Assembly (NCBI GenBank): GCA_000310025.1
Contig: FN649728.1
Location: 4,759,129 to 4,823,128 of the forward strand
DNA length: 64,000 nucleotides
Direction: 5' to 3'
From: Ectocarpus siliculosus
Lineage: Eukaryota > Sar > Phaeophyceae > Ectocarpales > Ectocarpaceae
Position 1 is the stretch's first letter. Each line of letters opens with the position of its first letter. Positions 49,432 through 62,898 of the stretch are shown here, in pieces. The notes below the pieces were generated by a model. The model was not told the DNA's origin, did no database searches, and worked only from the letters and a program-made list of their open reading frames with translations. The translations under genes were made by a program, and so were the position numbers.

Positions 49432-52147
49432 GGCACCGGTCTCGGTGTTGAGTATGTCGACACACGGAGAGAGAGAGCGGCGAAGCAACGCCCGCCCAAG
49501 AGGCACTACAGATTGTGAGAATGGAGGAAAGGGGGGGGTGGTCATTCTTTCGGCCCACAACCGCGAGCCCCACCGGCAGCACTCTTGCACAGACCACAGC
49601 AGCAGGGGCAACAAAAAGGCAGGGGAAGGTCAAGTCAACAGCAACCAGCGCAGAAAAGCAAGAGCATCACAAGGAACAAGAGAGCGCGGCACTAGGACAA
49701 GGAGAGGTCCAACACAGTGTAACCCGGTCCACTATGCCGTCAACACCGTACGCAGGTGTGTGTGCCTTCGTGTCGGGGGCGGAGAGAGGCGCGCGCGTAC
49801 GGCGTATCGTGTCCGTGAGGTGTTTATTATGCAGTCTTACAAATTTACCAATTCGCACACATCACGAGGAGGATTAGAGTGACAAGCGTTTTTTTTTGTT
49901 CTGTGCCCACCCCTGCTACCAAAGAAGAGGAAGCAGAGGTCCAGGTGGTTGGGGGTGGTGTTGGTCGCGGGAATCTTGTTGCGCGTGTTGCTGCTGACTT
50001 CAGAAAATGATGACAGCAGCAGTGGTGGGTCGTGGGGTTGGTTGTACATGCAGCTCGCTCCCGCCAAAAAGTATGGCGAAGTTTATCTCTACCTCGCCCA
50101 ACGAAGAGAAAGCCTCTGCAGCCTAGAGGGGTCTCCACGACGGCCTATTTCGTAGTCGTGGGCAAAGCCTGTCGTAGTCCCTGGTCTTGGTGTCATTCTC
50201 CCAAGTTGGTGCCATCATCGTTGCAGCGGCGGCCTTGGAGCTTTGGCGAAAATCTCCGCTCTCGCAAAAAATTGTTTGCCCGTTGGGAAACCGACCGTTT
50301 GTTGTGGGTACCTGGGTATCATACGTGCGTGCGGCGTGAGAGAGAGCGAGCGCATGTCTGACGAAGGCCGCGTGTCGCCAAGACCCTCTTCAACACTTTC
50401 TGCTGTGCACTCGACGTTTCTTTGAGATCCTGTAGTCTGTGACGTTCGCCCTTTGTGGTAGGAAGAACACAGGGGGTGTTTTGTCAAGGCAGCAGACAAG
50501 TATTATAAACACAAATTCTCCCATTTTCTTGTTGGCAGGTTGACGTATTGTTGCCCTATGGCGCCAAATTATTGTTGAATTGTTCAATACCTGAGACCGA
50601 AGCCGCACACATTCTTTGTTTGGTATTGTATGGATCTCTGATCTCTCTGAACAAGATACGCCTGTATCCAGGCACATCCCTCGTTTGAGATTGTCTATTA
50701 GTACGTGGGTGGTCGCTCCCTACTGCCGATGCTCGGTCCATTCTGCTCCTGTCTTTTTCGATAAGATTAGTAGTCTTGGTGCATGTACGATAGTAAGGTG
50801 AAGGATGATTGGACAGATGAGCAGTATCATCTCTGCCGCAGTTTGTCACGAAGTATTAGAAAGGAACTTCTAATTTCGGTTTCCGTTTATTGACTGCAGT
50901 GACGGTAACACGGACGTTGAAGCTGGATGCAATTACTGCTGTTGTAGGAGTGGCACCTTGTGAAATTCAACGCTAGCTTTCGCTAGTCGCTCGAACATGG
51001 ATACGATTTTGGCTTTGGCATCCGACAATGGTTGCTGGCGCCAACCTACATACCTATATCCATTTATCCCATCGTGAACCTGAACCAGCTTCTCCTACTG
51101 CGGTGGTACCACACAAGAATGGCGTGTCGGTGTGTCAGTACACGAGCCCGCCGGATTGAAAAAACAGCAGTGCAAACGGTGTTTGTTTCCGTTCGGTCTG
51201 GAATCCGCGAAGCGTGTTGAGCTTAGGTCCTGCCAGGGCTATTGGCGACAGCGTAGTGCAGCACAGCGACAGTTCCAGCGATGTGCGTACGGTAAACGGC
51301 ACTGCATGCGTTCCTACATAACGTAGCGAACGCACAGAGCTGCTTGCAGCCGTCATGGCCCACACCCATCACAGCCACGAGGGGCGTGGTGCTGTGCGAG
51401 GAACTTGCCGTGTACTTCTAGTAATATGAACCGGCCCATGTATCCCCACACTGCGTGAAGTTGTACCCCTGTGGACTCTAATACCGTCGAGCGGCTGCGG
51501 GAATTTTGGCAGCAACAGATGTTTTCAGGGTTAGCTGAAAGAAGCAGTGTTTGGAAATGACGGTGACCACCTTTCGGAGGGCATCATAAAATTTGGACTG
51601 CTGCCTGCGGTTGTTGTTCCCCCGTTGTGGCCTACAGCTTTTCAGCCGTACTCGATCTGCGATTCAAATGGTGCCGTTTTTTGCCCGTAGCGTATGCTAG
51701 CGTGGGCAGGCTCTCTCTGGGTGCTGTATTGCTGACGAACCCCGTCCCTCCATCTGCTGCGCTTCTGTTCCCCCCAGCTTCTGCGGCTGCCACGCCTATC
51801 GCTTCCGCTAAACGTCCAAAGAGAAGGGCAAACCACGCCATCAATAACTCCTGTGAGTGGCAATTGCAAGCCTTGTTCGACTTGCTTAAAGGTGGAAAGT
51901 GCGTAGAGCAAGTATTTGTTGCACGAAGCATGTGGTAGAAAATGCTGGATGTTCGTCCAGTGTCGCAGCCGCACTACACATGTTAACGATGGTGGGGGGC
52001 TTGCAGGGTTTCTCCTTGTGAGCGTATTCCTAGCGGTACAGCATGTCGTGAGGCTGGGCGATAGCCTGGTAGCAACATCATGGTCTCCACGGCTTGGCGC
52101 AGCCAGCAGTCTTGTTACCCAAATCCCTCGAGTCGCTGATTGACCGA
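49432..52147. other. Gene-poor stretch between divergent genes
   Basis: No supported gene. One fragment near 51627-51938 (+) reads like protein, with KRPKRR and a CEWQLQALFDLLKGGK helix-like segment, but I recognise no family and see no clean exon ends. The promoter of the CTDSPL2-like gene should lie towards 52 kb. Confidence 0.35.
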
Positions 52148-55100
52148 ATGCTCTGTTCCACCCGCAAATTCCTACATCCTCCAATGGCAGCAGCAGTACG
52201 ACGAGCGGCTTTGGGCGGAGACGTCATTTCCGCCACCGCCAAGGGCAGCGATGATGGGAACGCAGCGGGGACAGCAACGGGCGAAGGGGGGAGCTCGTCC
52301 TCCTGTGAGGACGGGGGCGGTGCAAGCACGAGCGACACCAAGACCAACACTACGCCATTGGGAAAGCGGGCTGAGGAGGGGCAGGGGGCGGAAGCAGCGG
52401 ACGGAGGACCTGAGGCACCGAGCCCGACCAAAGCTCGCAAGGGAAGCACGTAAGTCCGCTGCTGTATGCATGCGTTATGTTGGAGTGCGTACCGACCCTG
52501 TGCAACAGACCCTGTGCATCAGGGTTGGCTCGAGACCACCCCTGCTTTGTCGGCAAGAGGTAGGCACATGGCGTGTGCTGCTGCTGCAAGCATCATTTCT
52601 GCAAGACGCTTCTTCCGAAATGGGTATACTACGATTTCTCCAAGAAAAGCGATTTCCCCGACTCTCTTTTGTTCACCCACGCACGAACCCCCCCCTCCCC
52701 CCCCCCCCTGTGATGGTGTTTCCGGGAAACCAGATCGGCAACTCCTCGCAGTAGCGGCTTGTGTGACAGCAGACGATCGCAGCAACAGGGCGAGGGAAAG
52801 GGGAGGAGTTCTAGTGTGGGCGGGGCTGCAGAGATAGAGGGAAAGGGGTTGGAAGGAGACGGAGACCACCAAGACCAAAATAGGCACAAGCCCAAGGAGA
52901 GCTCCATCTTTTCGCCAGCGCTGAACCAAAGCCAAGAGGTATGCCTGCCTGTGTGTGTTCAGTTGGAGATGACCTGGTGGTAGATTTCTGATACTCTACC
53001 CCGGCAAAACGTTTGTTGAAGGATTCGTTATGCAGTAGTAGCAGGTCGGCAAGCTGACGGGTGCTTGTTCGCCGCGAATATCCTCCAACTTGCTTGATTT
53101 TGACGTCCAGGAGTACTTCGATCGAAGGGAGGGCTAGAAACTAGAATACTAGCTAGGCCCACTTTGGTTGCGTTCTTACGCTTACATAATGAGTTGCAAC
53201 GGGAGATGCAGGCTGTGTGTGTGTATGTGTTTCTACGCTGTTGGCGGCGGTTGTTTGTGGTTGAAACAGACACGCAAAATTGATTGGGAACTGGAGGCCA
53301 AGCGTGCGTCTCTGTTGTTGCTGTTGACAAGACTAAAACTAAACGTGGTACACGCAAAACTTCGAAAATGAAACAGGAGGCACGAGACCAAGCTCCCGCC
53401 TCAACCGTGGGTGCAGAAGCGACGGCGGCGGTGGTTGCGACCGAGAAGCACGATAGACGTGATGATGATGGCGATCATGTCGGTGCTGCCCATGCTGGGA
53501 CGACCGCCTCTTCCTCATCCGCTGTTGCTGAGCCTCTGTCCAAGAAGGGAAGAACAGCGTCACCATCACCACCCACCCGAAAGGGAGAAGGAGGGGAGGC
53601 GGCGGCTGCGGCAGCGCCATCAACAGGGGAGCAGGGGACCGACGGGGCCGGTGAAAAGCCGAAGCACGGGGGGGGCAATGAACACGACGGAGCCCCGGGG
53701 TTGGTGAATCGCGAGGATGATGACGAGGGGGTGGATGGAGTTGTGGAGGAGGAGGAGGTGGAGGTGGAGGAGGAGGAAGACGAGGAAGAGTTCAATCCGT
53801 ACTGCTTCATTGCGCATCTGCCGCCTTACAACACTGTGAAGCACCACACGCCAGAGGTAAGTGGGCTTGTTGTTTCCTCCCACACTTATCATACTCACGA
53901 GGTGCTCCGTTGCCCTTATGCACGTTGCCCTCTCCTCACATGAGCACACGAGACCCACCACCGTATCCCCAGCGCGGGACCATGTCTGATGGCTGCCAGG
54001 CAAAGTTACTTGTTGTTTTGCCGTGTAATATATGTATATTTTTTTTGCGAGACGCTTCGGTGTTGATTTAGAAAGCACGGGGAGACTATGTAGTTGGCAT
54101 TGACCAGCAGCGTGGCAAAAACACAAGGAATAGTGCAAACTGTTTGTTTCACTTGACCAAGATGTATGGTAGATTCGGCTGTGCAACGTTCGGTTCTTCG
54201 CCCCCCTCGACAGAAAGTTCTTTCGAAGCACGTCTGTCCTATTGCAATTTTCGCTTCTTGCAGGCACCTGCCCTGCCGGAAAAGCGCAAGACTCGGCACG
54301 GCAAGGAACTGACCCTGGTCTTGGATCTCGACGAGACCTTGGTGCACTGCACGGTCGATCCCATCGTAAACCCGGATCACAGGTTCGAGGTTCACTTCAA
54401 TGGGGAGGAGTTTCAGGTGAGAGAAGAGATGACAGCATATTATGTGGAGTATGCATGGTGTGCGTGGATAGGCAGGAAGCTAGCTGGAGTGCTGCGAGTT
54501 CAATGCAAGAGCGAGAAGCTTTGTAGAGGTGGCAAGTTTTCTTTCATTCTGGAACTGGTTGACGAGTTCTCTGTTGCCGACGCAACAATGCTTGGTCCAA
54601 ATAAGTCAATTTCTCTCTTGCGGATTTGCGCCGTTTTCTATTCCGTGCAACGTGTTGTGCGTATTGTGGAAAATTGAGAACTGACGCAATATGCAAAATG
54701 AAGATCAGTCCCGTTTTCGCCAACAAATGAGTCTTTGATTCTCGTAAAATGAAAGACATGATGCAAACATTTCGCACCCAAACACTTCCCGTTCATGCTT
54801 CTACTGTAGCGGTGTTAACGTGCTCAACCCTTGTGTGCTGGTCCCACGGTGATATGTTCTGTGCGTGCAGCCCCCTTGAGCGACCGGTTCCAGCTCGATG
54901 CCGTTTGTGGCGCGTTCCCTCGGCTTGCACCTCTTACTGAGGCTTGTAGTCGCTTCGTATTATGTACCATAACGTATGCCCCTCGCGCCGTTGACGCCTG
55001 TTGTATCGACGGTAACATGATTCACATAAATGCCTCGGCCCTCGAAGGTGTACGTACGTAAGCGACCGCACCTGGACGCGTTCTTGGAGGCCGTCTCGGA

Positions 55101-56837
55101 ACTGTTCGAGGTGGTGGTCTTCACGGCGAGTCAGCAGGTCTACGCCGAGAGGTTGCTCAACATGATCGACCCGCAGAAGAAGTTCGTCAAGTGAGCCAGA
55201 CTCTATGTTAATGCTGCTACGAGTTGTTTTTTTTTGCGGTACAGCAATAGTAGTGCTTGCTCTGCTGTAGGTGGTGGCGGTACCATCTCTACCTGTGACT
55301 CCGTGCACGACGCTGGGGGTATTTGCATTTTCATGCTTCACGAGCCTACCAGCCTGCGCAAAACACCGATGCTTGCTTACGTTAATGTTGTTCTTGTGCT
55401 GCTGGTCACTCTGTCGATTCAGGTACCGCCTGTACCGTGATGCATGCATGGCGCTGGAGGGCAACTACCTCAAGGACCTGAACGTGCTGGGGAGGGACTT
55501 GTCCAAGGTGGCCATCGTGGACAACTCCCCTTACGCGTACGGGTTCCAGGTGAACACAAGTTTGTTCCAAGCCTTGAGATCCTGATTTTTGCCGTTGTGC
55601 TCAAAGGGTATTTGTCCGCCTCATTCCAGGAGCGTTGCGAGTAACGAGTACCTGGGGGGGCTCAAGGTTGTCATGTGACGTTCGGGTGTTGGCCTGAATC
55701 TTTGTCAGAATGCCTGTGTTGGGCTTCGGAAGCACGTCTTTTCAAATTTGTGCCAGTATTCTTTGGAGTTGTTGTTGATTACCATATGCTTCAAGGCAGC
55801 GGCGATGATGGCGCCACAGAACAATTATCTTTCTTTCACAGGTGGATAAGGCGCATCTTATACATGATCTTTGAGTGCCCGCCCTGACGTTTGCTTCGCA
55901 ATTTTTGCGAGCGCACTGGGGCATGCGTGGAAAAAGCACAAGAACGCTGAGCCGCTGCCTTTTGAACAACACCAGTAGCTGTTGGGGAGGTGGGACTTAC
56001 ACGTGGAACCATGACATCTATCACTCATGAAACCATAGTTTGTACTATTTAGTCCCTGTACTCAGTACAACAGTGCTGTTGCTTTTGGGTTTGTCATTGG
56101 ACACATGGGCACGACACTTTTTTGTAACAAAGGCGAGTTTTCTCTCCACTCAACACACCGAAAGCTGGTCCAACCCACCTGGTGCTGCTGTTCTCCCCGC
56201 AGATTGACAACGGCATCCCTATCGAGAGTTGGTTCGACGACAAGTCGGACGAGGAGCTTCTGCACCTGCTGCCCCTGCTCAAGCAGCTCATCAGCGAGAG
56301 CGAGACCGCTGGAGGTAAAGTACTGTCGGGTCACGTTTTCCTTGTTTGTATCACTCGCGTTTGGTCGACTCTCCCAGACGCAGCCGATGCAATCTCGAGG
56401 CGGGTTCCTTGGTGTTCTTTTCCGAGATACTAAGTAGATACCAGTCCAGGTGTTGAAGCATGTCTCATATCGCTCTGGCTCAACGTAGAGTGATGGGCAG
56501 CACATTCATCTTCCTGGCTCAAGTTACATAGCCACTCTGTACTGCTGTCACAGGGGCACAGATACTGAACCTCTGTCGTGTGTTGCTATTTTTTTGTTTT
56601 GCAGGCGACGTTCGACCCTTCATCCGCAACATCTTCAAGACGCACGAGCTGGTTGACAAGGCTAGGAACGGAGATCGAGACGTCGGGTCCCCTTCTTTGG
56701 CACCAGCTGCAAGCAGCAACGTGGAGGCGGCGGATAGGAAGCGAGAAGCAGCGGCGCCGGCAGCGGCAGCCGCGGCTACAGGAGGAGAGAGCAAGGGAGA
56801 AGATGATGCACTCACCCACGCCGTGGCTGCCGAGTGA
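52148..56837 (+). CDS. CTDSPL2-like FCP1/SCP-family protein phosphatase
   Basis: Eight exons: 52148-52449, 52773-52938, 53377-53856, 54264-54416, 55048-55190, 55423-55549, 56203-56314, 56605-56837; 571 residues. The N-terminal ~290 residues are disordered and rich in Ala, Gly, Ser and then Glu/Asp. [14 protein letters not shown] leads into the HAD/FCP1 catalytic domain (~317-520): [12 protein letters not shown], with nucleophile Asp337 and Asp339; [51 protein letters not shown] closes the domain, and a variable tail follows. The combination of FNPYCFI..LPP before the domain and the GDVRPFIR element after it matches CTDSPL2 more than SCP1 or Dullard. Expected role: Mg-dependent Ser/Thr dephosphorylation, often of RNA polymerase II CTD or SMAD-like substrates; the algal substrate is unknown. 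A second in-frame ATG lies at 52183. Confidence 0.88.
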
Positions 56838-58626
56838 TGGTGCGAGGATGATTTGGCGTCTTGCGTCACGGCAGGTCGAGTGGCGGGGGGGGGGCGAGAA
56901 TTACTTGTAAATCTTCACAACGAGCAAGAGTGCAAGAACGTGTGGTGATGCTGCTGCTGTCAAGGGTAGGAAATTACTTGGCTGCATGATTCGGCTGCTG
57001 AAGGGGCACAACACAGCAGTCAACTGCAGCTAATGGCGGATTTGTGAAGGACTGAACAGCATGAGGAGGTTGATTGAGGACTGCGTGTCTTCTGTGGCTG
57101 ATGCGGCCAAACGGGAGAGAAGAGAGAGGGAGAGATATGTCACGACCGGTTTATTTCTGCTTGTATTTTGGTGATTTTTCCGCACAGATGCACACAGACG
57201 GGTGTATAGAGAGGCGCGGGGGTGGGTACGGGAGTGAAAGTAGAGCCAGTCTTGACGCGCACCTTTTCGGGACCACCGCTTGTGTTTTCCCTAGCATATG
57301 CGCATGGCATTGTATGGTAATTAATTCGTTTCGGATTGTCGCGCAAAGCAAAATGGATGGTGTTGATACAGTAGGTGTCCATTGATTTGGTGTGGCCGAT
57401 AAGCGAGGAGTAGTGTGCACGTCATCGATAAGCGTTGCTAAAACAATTTTTTTTTGTTTATTTTGTGTCGGTAGATGGAAGAGCTCGATATGTTCACTGA
57501 CTTCGATGGCCGTGCGATAAACGATAATTAGTGTGCGTATTATCGGTAAGCTTGACTGTAGCATATCGTTTGTTATACTTTGGCGAGTAAAGCCTTTCGT
57601 GCGTGGATGCAGGGCATGGAAGATTGTGAACATTTTGGTTTTAGTTCGATTCGGCGGCTCGTTGCACCCTTCTTTTTTTGTGTTTCAACAGCGCACACAG
57701 CTCTGCTGACACCTCGCGTTTACTGTTTTTGTTGCGTGGCGACCTAGAGTGTACCGTGCCCGAATTTGTGCTCATCTCAAAACCCTTGACTTTGCTTCGT
57801 TTCACTGAGGTCGTAGCTCATTTTTGCCGCTAGGTCGCCTTCCCTGTACTTCGTCTCTGTGGGCATTGTTTACTCTGATGGAATACTGTGCAGTAAGCAT
57901 TCTACACTAAATCGATCACGCTACTTATCCACTAAATAACAACTACGGCGGATGGTGATAGAACACAAGACAGGTGTGCTTCATCCCGACGATCTGTTTC
58001 TACCTCACTTACTATGAGGAGGAAATCATGACGACGAGTGGGTCGCGTGGTTTGATGTGTACTTGCAAGTGTGAGTTACAAAGTTCGAACACTGAAGCCC
58101 GACTCTGGCCTCTTTTCTCTCGATGGCATCCAACACCACTATGCCAATGGCACCATTTTGCAAAAGATGCAATCACACACGCCACCAATAAAGCCACCAC
58201 ACCAAAGAGGTGCACCGCGAATGAGACACGACACAAGACATGCCATGTGCTGGCTTGGTACAACGAATACAGGAAACATCAAGGGTACATGCTTGCAGTC
58301 AGTCCCTTTGTGTGGCTGTCTTACCACCCTGGCAACGGCCACAAGGTCGCTCGCTTCACGGCCCCTTCCCATGTGTCTTACGCAAGCTCTGGTCCTCGGG
58401 ACTCGCAACACGGCCAACCAAGTCCGTTCGCCTTCTCTCCTCTCCAATCTCACTTGATAAATGGGACCGCTGTTCTTCAGATACCGTTCGAGTATCTTGT
58501 CGGCTGAACATCTTCACGTACAGATACAGACACAGGACGTTCGTGGTGATTCTCTGCTTGATCGAGTAGAACCACACGCGGAGGATAGGATTCCACCACC
58601 ACCATTCGTTGCAGTCGCTTTACTCA
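56838..58626. other. Convergent 3' flanks of the CTDSPL2-like and UNC50 genes
   Basis: No gene recognised. 56838 to about 57.9 kb is G/T-rich on the + strand (3' UTR of the + strand gene), then the + strand turns A/C-rich to 58626 (3' UTR of the - strand gene). The switch near 57.9-58.0 kb is a likely boundary between the two transcription units. Confidence 0.4.
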
Positions 58627-61600
58627 TCAATCTAGGAAATACAATTTTGCCATGGCGAGGGTTGCGTTGATGCGGATGCCGAAGGGCAAGAGTATGATGG
58701 AAAGCAGCAGGAGCATGATGATCCCCACCACCGGGTACAGGAACACCTCCGTCGTGTGCAAGAACGGAAGAGCTGTGTCCACAGGCATACCCACCGTTCA
58801 CCGTTCATGCCGACCCGTGGTTGCCAGTTCGTGTTTGTCCGTGATTTCATTGAGGCATGACAAGGCACGGCCGGTGGGGGGGGGGGGGGGGGTGCCGAGG
58901 ATCAGACTTGAGCAACAGGCTCTCACGAGGTTGTTCCTCTACCTTGAAGGGCACGATGCAAACACAGCGCGGTGACGACTACAGTAACACGGATCAGACC
59001 AAGGAGCACGGTGTAAACACACGGCACATTTAAACCACCCTGTGAAGAAAATGTAAGTCATACGGAATACGTAAGTACCAAGTTGGAAAGGACCCAAGTA
59101 GGTTCCAAACCACCAGATGGGTGCCTCAGGTGTGGGGTGGTAAATAGGAGAGAACACCATCAACAAAACCAAGATGGTTGCAGAGCAACAAGATACCGGA
59201 CGCTTCAACGCAAGCGGCCACCTTTTCATATGATACGCACGGCCAGCCAACACGTCCACGAATAGTGTAGCGTTCTCACATCTATATCCCAGGTGAGTAA
59301 CATAGAAATACACCGAGAAAGCCACGGCGTAGAGCGTGTTGGCCAGGATGAGAGACCATACCGACTGACCCACCAGTAGAGGCAGCAGCAGCAGCTGCGA
59401 ACCGAACAAGTGCACGTTTTCATGCGATATCGCAAAGAAAGAAGAAGGGCAAAAGGAAGAATACGTAGCACGTGAGTCTCGATGCCGAGTTTTTAGTTCA
59501 GCAAGTGATGGCGGCAATGCGTAAGTACATTTAGAACTAGTACAAATTAATAATGATGTGATCTTGCTGTACACACACGACAATAGCTAAGTCGTCATGG
59601 GCTCACGTGGCAATTCCTATTCTTGTCGTCATCTCAATTCCGGCATGTTCACATGAACGCCAATGGCGGGCCGCTATAAACCAACGCTTATCACTCGAGT
59701 ATCCTAAGTGTCGTCCTTCTTGAGCCCAAGCAGTCACGCGAGACAGACGTCAGAGTGAGGGAGGCGTCATGGGTATCTTCGTCGACTGATCGATAGGTGC
59801 ACAGCAGTGTTCATGTCAACCCCAACCCAACAAACACGACGAAAAACAAACCTGGACGACGTAGAGACATACGAAGAGCGGGAAGAAGGAGTTGCTGTGG
59901 ATGTCCAAGGCGTACATCCACTCCACCTCTTGCTCCACGGAATGAGACCGGTGCTGCAGCAGGCGACTATTCGCTATCCATCTGCAACAACAATCCGAAA
60001 GTGGTGACAAAAGCAAGGGTCGTTTTGCCGTGAGCCCGTCACTGTTTCCTGCACACTCGTAGGTTCCAACTCTCGCAATAATGGCTAGCCTTGCTGCGGT
60101 TCGTGCGTTAGCCCGACAAAAGGACAATCCTGCCAAATGCTTTGTACAACCATCGACCTCCACCCACCACAACAACAGCACATAAAAAATCTTCCAGGCC
60201 ACAGCAGTAAGACCACGCATGAAAACAGCACTCACCGGCACAAGGACGACATCACCACCCCGCACAATAACCAGTGTACCCCCACCGAGTGCAGTAACAA
60301 TCCCACATACGTCCACACGCCCCTAGCGCCAAACGCCACGCCGAAGGCGAACGTCGCCACCTGTTACAAACACCGCGCAATACGATGACCTTCAGCACAG
60401 AGTGGATGCGGGGGGGGGGCAACGAGGAGCAGACCACCAACAGAACAAGCCAGTCGCAGTCCGGATACATCGATTGTATTGCTTGGTGCAGCGGTATGCA
60501 TTACGTACGGCAACATGCGGAGAAATGTCCGTAGGCCATGCAAATTAGTGGGCCGCAAACTCCTTCCTTCAATTGCTTTTCACCCCTGGTCTTGATGCTC
60601 AGGACGTTCCTGCACGAGTTGACAAATATTAATGGTTTTTGTCATGGTGGGGGTGCACGCACGGCCTGGGGCGGGTTGTAACTCGACGTGAATGCAACGT
60701 TTACGCGAGGTCCACGACAAGTTGTAGGCGCTCACCACAAGAAAAAACGTCTGCAGAACTGCAAATCCAGGGTCATCTCTTGCCCAGTGGTTTTTTGTTT
60801 CTGTCGAAGTCAGCATGCATTCGGGGCGGGGTACGGTGGGGCGTGGGCGGGAAGAGGGGAAAAGGTAAAGCCAGACGGTGGCCGAGAGGATCAATGTGCT
60901 TGACAGCAGCCAAGATGCATCCTTACAAAACACATGAGTCGGAAGAGCACAAAAACAGCAAAACAATTATTTGCTTGTTGCCTCATACCATCTCACGGAA
61001 AATCTACTATACTACTGCTGCAAGGACTTCGTGGGACAACTTGTAGGACCAACGAGGAAGCCAAGGATTAGTACCCGGCAAAATGAGGCGCAGCAGAGGG
61101 CATTGCAATTCTCCAAGCATACAAGCCCAGGACTCACGTTTTCGGTAGTACGCCGTTTTGTAGCTGTTGCAAAGGACCGATGCCGACCCGTTCCGCGTCA
61201 CCACCGCAGTAGCAGCAGCAGCAGTAGCAGCAGCAGCAAGAACAGTAACACCAACGTTTTCATCATGAGAAAAACCAAGACATGATTCGTGTGAACGAGA
61301 AACGAACAGAAGGACGCGCATGAGTGGATGGCGACGATAGTGCAACTGAGTACAGGCGGTTGGTCCTGCATGCGGCCTTTCACAAGAGTAATACTGCTTT
61401 CTGAGGAATAGCGTACGAGGCAGACACCAAGAACCATACCATGTACAAAGGTAACGGTAAACAGGATATCCTTCACTCACCTTCTACCAAAATCACCTTA
61501 GCGCACTCTGTCTCCTTCTGTCGCTAGCTTTCGGCGCCAGAAACGACCATCAAGCTTTTGTTGCTTAAGTTCCAACAGTACAAAACCTCACGTACATTGC

Positions 61601-61803
61601 CAACAATTTCTGGAACTGAGACAAGAAGGGGCAACCAAAGACACAGTAGTATTTACTCACACCCTTTGAGGATTGACGCTGAGAAGGGTAACCATTTGAT
61701 CCGCCGTCGCCTCCATGTCCATCTTACGGGTAAAGGCAGCAGCAGCATCACCGCACCAGTCAGGAGCGGAAGCCGCAGCAGCAGCAACAGCAGCAACAAC
61801 AGC

Positions 61804-61838
<35 letters not shown>

Positions 61839-62898
61839 AGAGCGAAACATGTACAGGTGGTGCGAAGGTCGGACACAACAGGCCTGTTAGCAGTGGGTAG
61901 TTGGCGACAGCAGTCCTCACGACTGTTGTAACCACATCCAACCGTTCCGGCGTGATCAATGAATGTAGCATACGGGCGAGACAACCATCACTCACGACTA
62001 TACCTAGCTCTCGTTCCCACAAGCCCTTTGTCCTCTTTTCTCATCGTCCACCAGGCTGTAGGCATCATCTGTCCCCCTCTCTGCTCCTACCCCCCCCCCC
62101 CCCCCTAATCCCGGGTTTTCCTCCCTTGGCCCCCACGTTGTGAAACGCGCCCATCGCTTCCTGACCCCCACTACCAGGGTAACGCTTATTTTTTGCCGTT
62201 GTTTTTGTTTGGGAACCATGATCGGGGTCGAGTAAATCATGCTGTGCGGGGTCCAAAACCGTCCCTCCCCGCAAAGGGGAAGATCCCACCCCGTTGTGTT
62301 ACATTGGTCAGGCACCCCCCAGGCAGTTACCCCGTGCTAATAACTGTCTCTGGAAATGAAAGCCCCCGAAAATAAATTAAGTCCTACGTAGCTGTCATCC
62401 GTACGCAAGGAAGTAAGCACAAGATGCCGAACACCCTTAGCAGGATGCAGCTCACCCTTCATGCGACTCGCCAAATACCTCACGGCGCTTCGCGCTTGGT
62501 GATGTGAGAGCCTGGTCCGGTGAGAACCCGGCGTGCTCCGTCCCGGCTTTGTAGGGATGCGAGGTCAATGGTCAAACGACTACGGCATGCACGACAATGA
62601 GTACACCCCCCCCCCCTCCCCCCCCCCCTCCCCCCGGTGTTTGCCATCGGGGTTGGGTTTTCGTCGCTCGTTCCTCTATCCTGCACCCAGCACCCCGTCC
62701 GTGCTATGCATTGTACATGAGCAAAGGTGGACGAATGCACGTGCTGAATAGCTGAGTCTAGTATTGTTGGCCTACCTGGTGGTAGTCAAACATCCGCCTC
62801 AAGTAATCCGGAAGGCTCCACGACGCCGACATGGACTGTGCATACGATGACCCATGTCGGTGAGGAGCGTATCTGCCCCCCACGCTGCTGGGAAGCAT
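58627..62898 (-). CDS. UNC50: UNC50/GMH1 family Golgi membrane protein
   Basis: Eight exons: 62898-62776, 61722-61661, 61163-61138, 60800-60736, 60360-60236, 59966-59852, 59394-59280, 58772-58627; 258 residues, the usual family length. Family signatures read across the joins: LPDYLRRMFDYHQMDMEATA, NPQRVYKTAYYRKQTKNHWA, RDDPGFAVL, EVEWMYALDIHSNSFFPLF, YVTHLGYRSLPFLHTTEVFL. About five hydrophobic segments follow the RDDP motif, consistent with an integral membrane protein of the Golgi; relatives act in vesicle traffic and receptor delivery. Exon 3 is only 26 nt. Intron 1 ends in a GTT/GCT microsatellite just before the exon 2 acceptor. The start ATG at 62898 comes one base after a good acceptor (TCTCTTTGCAG), so a 5' UTR intron, or a further upstream coding exon, is likely. 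Confidence 0.9.
61736..61846. repeat. CAG/CAA microsatellite at a splice acceptor
   Basis: Imperfect CAGCAG then pure CAA repeats on the + strand, i.e. GTT/GCT on the UNC50 sense strand, ending ~14 bp before the exon 2 acceptor at 61722. Length variation here could influence splicing. Confidence 0.8.
62520..62592 (+). repeat. Dispersed repeat with coding signature, copy 2
   Basis: Encodes RPGFVGMRGQWSNDYGM on the + strand and matches the copy at 45951-46020 in the opposite orientation. It is followed by a C/T-rich run (62606-62636). Likely fragment of a multicopy or mobile gene. Confidence 0.5.
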
